Origin: Panicum virgatum
Lineage: Eukaryota > Streptophyta > Magnoliopsida > Poales > Poaceae
Length of the DNA stretch: 64,000 nt
Reading direction: 5' to 3'
Assembly: GCF_016808335.1 (NCBI RefSeq)
Contig: NC_053150.1
Location: 43,179,607 to 43,243,606, forward strand
The position numbers were made by a program, and so were the translations under genes. A model generated the notes under the pieces. It was not told the DNA's origin, ran no database searches, and saw only the letters and a program-made list of their open reading frames with translations. This document shows positions 57,512 to 64,000 of this stretch, one piece after another. Position 1 is the first letter of the stretch, and every line of letters starts with the position of its first letter.

Positions 57512-58908
57512 TGTTGACGCTCACTAACGATCATTTTCAGTCGTCAACTTGATCAGAAAATCATGAGAGTTTGCATTTCTTACACGCATCTTTATTCGAA
57601 TAAATCTCTAAATCACACTTTAGCTCCTAGAATATGCAAGATGTGTTTTTGAGCTAATATACAGGTTGCAAGAACACTTTGGTCCGGTATAAAATCACAT
57701 AAAATATCAGAGCATCGATTCAGGCTCAAATGAACCAAGTGTAGCCCAAGAACCAAGTTCAGACAACTCAAGATAGGCCAAGACTAACATGGATCAGTCA
57801 AGACAGCCCAAGACAGCCCACCAGAAGAAGTTGGGGGCGGTTTGGCGCCCTGGGATGGTCGGCCGACCAGGCCCATGGGCCCCACCGCCTCAACCTTGAC
57901 ACGTGGCGCCTCCCCACTGGCCCCTTAGGTCGTTTCAGCAGGTCTCAGCCCATGGCTCCCTCCTATAAATACAAGGGGAGGGGGTGGGAATAGAACACAC
58001 ACACACACACACACCACACTCACCTCTCATCTTAAGCATCTTGTGTAGTCTATAGGCTTAGTGGAGTTTAGGAGAAGTTTAGGAGTCATCGAGTCCCCAG
58101 AGTTGCTCGAGAGTTCTGGTATGGGTTCATCTCTAGACTAACCATAGGATAGCATAGATATAGCTCCTCCCGTTGCTTCGATAGCGGGCTCCTCCCGTTG
58201 CTTCGATAGCGGTCTCCCGATTGTGTAGTTTAATCTCTGACAATCTAACCATAGGATAGCATAGATATAGCTAGCCTAGCACATTTGACTCGAGCTCTAA
58301 CTTCTATATTGCTCCCGACCTATAGCATCTTTCTTGTTTATTTACTCCCTCCATACTCGAAAAGAATGTCATTTTAGACAAGGTTTGGGTCAAACATTGA
58401 GAACATAAATCATGAATAACTTTTAAGTTGTTGAGTTTCAAAATATAAAAATCAAATGAATAGATTTGTCTTGAAAAATACTTTTATAAAAGTATAAATA
58501 TATCACTTTGCGATAAATATTTTTATAAAAATTAAAAAAAAGAAGTCAAAGTTAAGCTTTGGAGACCGTGTCGCTGTCCAAAACGACATTCTTTTGAAGT
58601 ATGGAGGGAGTACCTTGAGGGTAGTTTGTGTTTGTGTCACACTACCTCATACCATATTATTTATCTTACCCCTGTTTATGCAACTGAATATCCAATCTAG
58701 ATAAACTTCATTAACTAGTCTATGTTCCTTCAACCACCGCCTTCACTGCGGAAATATAAATGACACCCCGGTTTACTCCCGGGTAAAATGCTACATTGGT
58801 ATTCCTTGCGCTTGCGGATTTATTCGTGGTTCATGTAATACTGCCACCCCCTTGGTGTCTACGGGCGTCATCGCTGTCCCCCAGAGGTGACGCTGGTAGG
58901 CGCCAACA
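57512..58908 (+). mobile_element. Athila-like solo LTR (1,397 bp) inside the Gypsy LTR
   Basis: Perfect GAGGG duplication (57507-57511, 58909-58913). It starts TGTTGACGCTCACTAA and ends GGCGCCAACA. A TATA box TATAAATA at 57964 is followed by a short AC repeat, the same layout as the LTR at 60945. The end region (CTCCCGGGTAAAATGCTACA) also matches that LTR, so the two belong to related subfamilies. Confidence 0.88.
58345..58610. mobile_element. Stowaway MITE (266 bp)
   Basis: CTCCCTCCATACT and AGTATGGAGGGAG inverted ends with TA on both sides (58343-58344, 58611-58612). AT-rich interior. It sits inside the solo LTR at 57512-58908. Confidence 0.9.
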
Positions 58909-60510
58909 GAGGGTAGGCCTCCAATCCTCGGGTGAGGTGGAGACGCGACGCGCTACCAGGGGCCTCGGCGGGGAGGCCTCGGGCGAGGCGGAGATTGCCA
59001 TGCGGCTTCTGAGGGGGCCTCGGAGGTGTCGTGCTTCGGTGTTGGGCCGTGGGCTGAGTGATATTTGGGCCTTTCTATACCTGGAGAGGATTTGGGCATC
59101 CGAGCATAGATGATGGCAAAGCACCGGGGTGGGGCCTTTTACACCTGGAGAGGATTTTGGCATCCAAGCATAGATGATGGCACTGCACCCAGGGGGCTTT
59201 GGCCCGATTGCTTAATTGCATTTTACATTTTTGAGGGCGTTTTGATCCCTAGGTTAGGGTGCCCCATATTACGGTACCCGACAGTAGTCTCCGAGCCTTT
59301 GTAGGAGTGTGTAGTAGTCCTACAAAGGCTTGAGCCCTTGAAGCAGTGACTCAGGTGCTAAATTCCGGAGTTAAGTTCCTCGAATGTGTGAAGTATCCTC
59401 CATGGGGGCGCGTCAGCGCACACGCAGGTGTAGCCCCCGAGGCCTTGGAGGAGAGCAGGCACTCGTCCAAGGGCTATGAACGTCGCGTTTGTGTGGTCGA
59501 TCGGGTGATGCAGCCATCCAGCATTCGTTCAGCCGATTTCGACATTCCTTTCAGCTGGTAAGGTGGCCCTCACCCTCTTTGGACCAATTCAAATGGCTCA
59601 TCAAGCGTGCAAGGAGGTTTGTTGACACGTGGGATTTCACAATCGGGCGGTAGCTGATTTATTCAAGGGTATGGCCTTAGCCATGACGTCCGAGGAGCCC
59701 CCGAGCCCTAGCCCGTGTGAGGGCGATCAGGGGAACCCTCGACTCATTGTTACGACCCTCATCGCCCTTTCGCAAGGAGGAGGGGTGAAGCAAGCCATGC
59801 TACCCTTGCCCGGGCGGCGAGCCATGGATGCTTCGGTGAGCTGTTAGCCGGTGGTTCGAGTGGACGTCCGTGCCCCGTTCGATAAGGGTCGGCTCATGGT
59901 CTGGAGACTTGTCTCATAAAGCGCTCGCAAGGGTTTGCTAGGTAGGGCTCGGACCCGTTAGATAGGGTCTGAGGGCTCGATGCTCTCCCTCGATGGCCTC
60001 GAACACAGTGTAGGACGTCTCGAACTCGCATTCGAGGATAGGCTTGTATGAGCACGTCCATGTTGTCCCTGACTCTGTTGATCTGGGGCGTCTGTCGAAC
60101 CCTCGACGGGCCAGCCTTCGAACCCCTAATCACCAGGGCTAGGAATATTTGTTCCTTCGCTAGTAAGGAACCCCCTCAAGGGAATATTCCGTTACTGTCC
60201 GCGCGCGACGCGGAGTCGTGGGTCGTGCGCGGGTCATGCACCGGTCATGCGCGACGTGGCCTAGCGCGTGCGGTGCGGGCGCGCCTTTTGAGGCAGCGGC
60301 CTCGGGCAGATGGAGCGGCGTGGGCAGCCGCCGATTGATGGAACGACGCTACAGTGCCCCCTGCTACTTCGGTTACCGCACCGCTGCAGTTACTACGCGT
60401 GCGCTCGGGCTCCCACGGGTGTGGGGTCTACCTGTCGATGACTGCCAAATCTACCGCATTTAATGCGGTTGATTCGGCGTGTCTGCAGCGGATCCGCCCG
60501 GTGTCGCGGT

Positions 60511-60517
60511 TATAAAG
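60511..60517 (+). promoter_or_regulatory. TATA box of the antisense ORF
   Basis: TTATAAAGAG, about 195 bp before the ATG at 60705. The leader is CT-rich (CCTTTTCCTTCCTCCTTTCTC). Confidence 0.5.
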
Positions 60518-60704
60518 AGAGGCGTGGGGGAGTCCGCCCGTCCCACCTTGCCTTTTCCTTCCTCCTTTCTCATCGCCACTTGCATCCTTGCCTCTGCCCT
60601 GCATCCACGCTCCAGAGCAGAGAGAGGCGAGAAGAGGAAGAAGAAGAGGAAGCACACCTTTTTCTTGCTCGAGCCTTTTCCCCCTTCCTCCTTTTGACGA
60701 CTCC

Positions 60705-60944
60705 ATGGCGCAGATGGTTGGCCTCGTGCCGTGGGGTAGGTCCACCGCCGACCAGGCGTTCTTGGATTCGTTGATCGCCACTGGGCTCCTACCGCCGAAC
60801 TCCGACCCGGCGCGCCCGGTGTGGATGGCTCCGGCATCGACGGAGATGGACCCGAAGCCGCCGAGCGGCTACATCATCAGCCTGGCGCGGCTACACGAGC
60901 GGGGCTTTGGCATCCCCGCCGGCCGATTCTTCCGCGCGCTCTGA
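60705..60944 (+). pseudogene. Start of an ORF with putative gypsy-type transposon domain (PF04195-like), truncated by insertion
   Basis: The ATG at 60705 opens 79 codons: MAQMVGLVPWGRSTADQAF, then PPSGYIISLARLHERGFGIP and AGRFFRAL, which resembles the beginning of the plant putative gypsy-type transposon domain. Frame ends in a TGA that overlaps the expected target duplication TCTGA, exactly where the Athila LTR begins. The orientation is opposite to the surrounding Gypsy element, as in antisense ORFs described near the 3' LTR of Tat-lineage elements. The family call is moderately sure and the function is unknown. Confidence 0.6.
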
Positions 60945-61430
60945 TGTTGACGGTGCTTAAGTGCCATTTTCACCCGTCGACTATACTCAATAATAAAGGA
61001 AATCTGCATGCCTTACTCGCATATTTGTATCACTAACCTTGCTCCACAGTTGTTTTGGAGTTTTGTACATTTTAGATGAGCAGGAGCAGAATAAGACAAA
61101 AACACGCAGCAGATGCCATACAACTATGCAGAATATCGCGTCTGGCATCACCCACTTACAAGGAGGGCCCATCTAGCAGAGCAAATGGGCGTGCCACACA
61201 TAATGCATACAAGAAAAGATATCAGGGCCCACATGTCAGCCTGCCAGAGAAGGAAAAGGACGAGAGGCGGCCAGGTAGGGCCGGCCGACCCCCTGGGTTG
61301 GCCGAACCTGGCCGGCCTCCCGTCCAGGTGCATTTCGTGGAGGAGTCGGTCCCCAGTCTCCTGATTACCTTCCATACGTGTATTTGGCGGGAATCGACCT
61401 CCACTAGTATAAATAGGGCCCCCTCTCACC

Positions 61431-61516
<86 letters not shown>

Positions 61517-62642
61517 CATTCCATTCTCTCCAAGAAGGGTCTCCTCTCTCTTGCTCTCTTAGCTAGGTAGTGGAGCTAGGCAAGTTCTTTTTAGAGAGCA
61601 AGTCGTCCTCGGGGTCATTGACCAATCCTCGGCTCCTGGTATGGCTTTGTATCCGACTTGTCAGACTTCTATTCATAATATAGAGTTCTGCCATGGTTGC
61701 TTTACTATCTTGATAGTTTATCAATCCATGCTTAGATCATTCATAAGTTATGATACAGTCTTGGTTAGGCCAGATGATCCGGGTACGGATAGAGGTTCGT
61801 TGTGCTTTCGGGCTTGCTCTAGTGTTTTACTCGTCCATCCGAAGGGTGGGAGACCTGGGGGCACTAGAGTAGTGACTTCATACACGAGCGTGGTGCTCGG
61901 GTATGCGGGATCCTTCAGATATGACCGTGCTCCATGGTGTGACTGGGGTAGACGGCAGGTGGTGACAGCCTTGTCCGTCAGATGTAACAGCGGTGTTGCG
62001 TTTAGCGTACTCCTCGACGTTCGGGTTCGGTGTAGGAGTTCATGCAAAGAGGTAACCAGACTGGATGTACTCCGGTGCGGGACCTTCTCCCTGCTATCCC
62101 ATTTTCCTGGCACCTGCAGTCCTAACCATGATCTAACATGACCCCAGCTTTGGATAGAAGCACTAGGACACCTAACCTAGCCTAAGCTCCAGTTGACTTG
62201 ACGTAGGATAGAATAGTTCTTTGTTTTATAGTTTCTCTCCTTTATTCCTTCCTCTTGGAGTGTGGATGTGTGCTGTGTCACATTACCCTTGCTTATTGTT
62301 TACTTGGACTTACCCCTGTTAGAGCATTGCCTATTACTTGAGGCACAATATCATGGTTAATGTTGAGTACAATACCTTTGCCGCTGCCGTCCTTTGGGAC
62401 ACAAATAAATGACGATACCCTTACTCTCCGGGTGAAATGCTACAACGGTATATCCGTGCGCTTGTGGATCCATCTGTAATCGTATTGATTATACCACGAG
62501 AGTGGCACCCCTTGGGTGCAATTGCTAGGATGGGTTTGGCGCCCTCATTTCTAGTGATTGCACTAAGGACTGCCAACAGGCATTTCTGGCGCTGTTGCTA
62601 AGGATTAACCATTCCTAGTGATTGCGCTAAGAAATGTCAACA
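60945..62642 (+). repeat. 5' LTR of the Athila element (1,698 bp)
   Basis: Starts TGTTGACGGTGC and ends GAAATGTCAACA, with a TATA box TATAAATA at 61408-61415. An alternative LTR end exists 64 bp earlier (62578, TGCCAACA), caused by a tandem duplication of the LTR/PBS junction. Confidence 0.82.
61434..61514. repeat. (CA)n microsatellite, about 40 units
   Basis: An uninterrupted CA run just downstream of the LTR TATA box, at or near the expected transcription start. It makes a meaningless His-Thr open frame. Confidence 0.97.
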
Positions 62643-62650
62643 AGCATTTC

Positions 62651-62668
62651 TAGCGCCGTTGCCGGGGA
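62651..62668 (+). other. Primer binding site, tRNA-Asp type, with an upstream decayed duplicate
   Basis: TAGCGCCGTTGCCGGGGA matches the complement of the tRNA-Asp 3' end except at one position, 8 nt after the LTR end. An older-looking copy TGGCGCTGTTGCTAAGGA lies at 62587-62604. The blocks 62546-62604 and 62610-62668 align over 59 bp without gaps. Confidence 0.75.
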
Positions 62669-62801
62669 TGGCATGTGAACAAAGATATTGTGCTGATATT
62701 AACTTAGACCTTGTACTCAGGATATAGTCTTTACTCTTTCAGGCTAATGTCACTTTATGTCTTCTTTTATTTTTGATTTGAAAAGAAGACAGGGGTAGTG
62801 T

Positions 62802-64000
62802 ATGACCGGTTTCTCCCTGCCGAAAAACTACACAGACAATCTAGAGAGGCTCGTGAGAAGGGCACGACCTCGCGTCGTTCCTCCTCTCGCTATCCTCCCG
62901 ACACAGAAACCCATTTTGGAAGCACCACTCGTTCTTGAGGCTATGGCTGAAAAGACTCTCCGTTAGTTCTCCGTCCCCTCCACCGACAATGTGGCCACTG
63001 GCCCCAACATCAATGTCAGGGACGTGAACTTCGAGCTCAAATCAAGCCTCATCAACATGGTGCAGGCTAGCCCATTTTGTGGCAAGCTGAACGAGGACGC
63101 AAATGCACATTTGCAGAATTTTCTGGAGCTCTGCGACACCGTTGTCATACGGGGTGTCGCCGCCGATGTTGTCAAGCTTCGTCTGTTTCCCTTTTCCCTC
63201 CTAGGGAAGGCGAAACTGTGGTTTTATAAGGAAAAGGACATCGACACCTGGGCCAAATGCTCCAAGGCGGTCCTCGCAAAATTCTTACCGCTGGGCAAAA
63301 CAAATGCCCTGCGCGGCAAAATATCAAGTTTCCAGCAGACGGGGATGGAATCCATCCCAGAAGCTTGGGAGAGGCTGCATGAATACATCATGGCCTGTCC
63401 TCATCATGGCATGGATGAGTGGCTCGTCCTGCAAAGCTTCTACAACAGGCTCACAACGACATCTCGAGCCAACATTGATGCTGCTGTTGGAGGAGCCTTC
63501 CTCGACCTAACTATCGCCAAAGCAAAAGAATTGGTCGAGAAGATGGTCTCCAATCAGGGGTGGAGCGATGAACGACTCCAACACCGTATAAAAGGCATGC
63601 ATACCATCAAAGAGACGGATATGATCGTTGCCAAACTGGACCTCCTACTAAAGCATCTCGGCGAAAGGGCCGAATTCAAGAAGCATAGAGAAAACTATGC
63701 TCATGCCATGGAATTGCACTTCACGTGCGAAGTCTGTGGTAATGATGGACACTCGGGGAACGACTGCCCTGAAACCCGTGAAGACTGCGCCTACCTCAAC
63801 AACAAAAACAATGGGTACCGTCCACAACAAGGAGGCCAGGGGTGGAACCAGCCACGTCCACCTTTTCAGGGAGGTAATAATTACAACTCTTCTTTTAATT
63901 CAAATTTCATTTCAAACCAACCTCCCTTAAGAGAACTTGTTCTTGGCCAAGTTAAAATCAACGAAAATATAAATAAAAAGCTTTTGGCCAATGACAAATC
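62802..64000 (+). pseudogene. Athila gag, one in-frame stop, continues past the window
   Basis: ATG at 62802 (MTGFSLPKNYTDNLERLVRR) stays open for 54 codons to a TAG at 62964-62966. After that the same frame is open without a break to the last base, 344 further codons. The conserved Athila Gag core is present: NFELKSSLINMVQASPFCGK, LRLFPFSLLGKAKLWF, AWERLHEYIMACPHHGMDEW and a CCHC zinc knuckle CEVCGNDGHSGNDC (about residue 312 of the reading). The Gag/retrotransposon capsid packages the RNA genome in the cytoplasm. A single nonsense codon suggests a fairly young copy; CAG to TAG is a likely change. An internal Met could allow a truncated product. Confidence 0.85.

Larger units (their letters stand above)
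56489..59283 (-). mobile_element. Gypsy LTR (minus), split by a solo LTR
   Basis: Left end TGTCGGTGTCCGGACC and right end GGTACCCGACA correspond to the reversed ends of the solo LTR at 5423-6833. The two halves are 56489-57511 and 58914-59283. The bases outside the ends do not match (CAAAC, GTAGT), so this is not a solo LTR. The sequence to the right (GTAGTCTCCGAGCC, reversed GGCTCGGAGACTAC) looks like a polypurine stretch, making this the 3' LTR of an element that continues rightwards. Confidence 0.78.
59284..60944 (-). mobile_element. Interior of the minus-strand Gypsy (Tat-like) element next to its 3' LTR
   Basis: About 1.66 kb of GC-rich sequence with many CTCGA-type motifs. It contains a 13-bp perfect stem-loop at 59294-59330 and an ORF start in antisense to the element (60705). 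The pol region is not reached because the Athila element interrupts at 60945. Confidence 0.5.
60945..64000 (+). mobile_element. Athila-type Gypsy retrotransposon, 5' part
   Basis: The 5' LTR (60945-62642) is followed by a tRNA-Asp-type PBS and gag. The element runs off the right edge, so pol and the 3' LTR are not seen. The 5-bp candidate target sequence at the left is TCTGA (60940-60944). It interrupted the antisense ORF of the older Gypsy element. Confidence 0.85.

Noticed and set aside
61076..61570. 164-codon ORF with a His-Thr repeat
   Set aside because: Created by the (CA)n microsatellite in the Athila LTR.
1..64000. tRNA, rRNA, CRISPR arrays or a known microRNA precursor
   Set aside because: None recognised by eye on either strand; a tRNAscan or miRBase search was not possible, so small RNA genes could have been missed.

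Overview
The window is nuclear DNA from a grass. A panicoid (sorghum/maize/Miscanthus-like) source is the best guess, based on the transposon families: a CACTA element with TTTGTCCCGGTTGG-type subterminal repeats, Copia LTRs full of ACCGGT palindromes, an Athila-type Gypsy element, and GGCCTTGTTTAG and hAT miniature elements. Genes have introns and compact TATA promoters. No prokaryotic, organellar, CRISPR, tRNA or rRNA feature was recognised. Most of the sequence is transposon in several layers of nesting.

Left part (1-21,199): a dead LINE reverse transcriptase (minus). Then a complete five-exon response-regulator gene for cytokinin/two-component signalling (3310-4318, minus), a solo Gypsy LTR, and a Helitron-like element (7243-10633) carrying gene fragments (an unidentified three-exon fragment and a NAC-domain exon). 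Next is a second, inverted copy of the response regulator (10878-11872, plus) that has lost exon 1 and gained a Stowaway MITE. A complete five-exon XRI1-like gene (DNA repair/meiosis, 14052-15985, minus) follows, then a Copia solo LTR and AT-rich spacer.

Centre (21,200-39,727): one CACTA (En/Spm) DNA transposon with matching CACTACTACAGAA ends and a GCA target duplication. It carries a broken TNP2 transposase gene and a broken second gene (plant transposase domain plus a C48-peptidase-like tail). TNP2 is split by a Copia solo LTR and by a 6.45-kb non-autonomous Copia (SIRE/Maximus-like) element that still has both LTRs, PBS, PPT and a frameshifted gag. A ~150-bp-arm hairpin and an internal cluster of subterminal-type repeats also lie inside.

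Right part (39,728-64,000): no intact gene seen. It holds MITEs, hAT elements, minisatellites, a 417-bp tandem duplication, a Copia solo LTR that splits the target duplication of a hAT element, a 3.15-kb Gypsy-type solo LTR, and a nest at 56.5-64 kb. In the nest a minus-strand Gypsy LTR is split by an Athila-like solo LTR that itself holds a Stowaway MITE. Just inside that LTR an antisense-oriented ORF start is cut off by an Athila element whose 5' LTR, PBS and gag (one in-frame stop) run off the window end.

Host functions supported: one receiver-domain signalling protein and one XRI1-like protein. Everything else readable is transposon-derived or captured fragments. Elements were dated relative to each other by who interrupts whom, and element limits rest where possible on target-site duplications read directly in the sequence.
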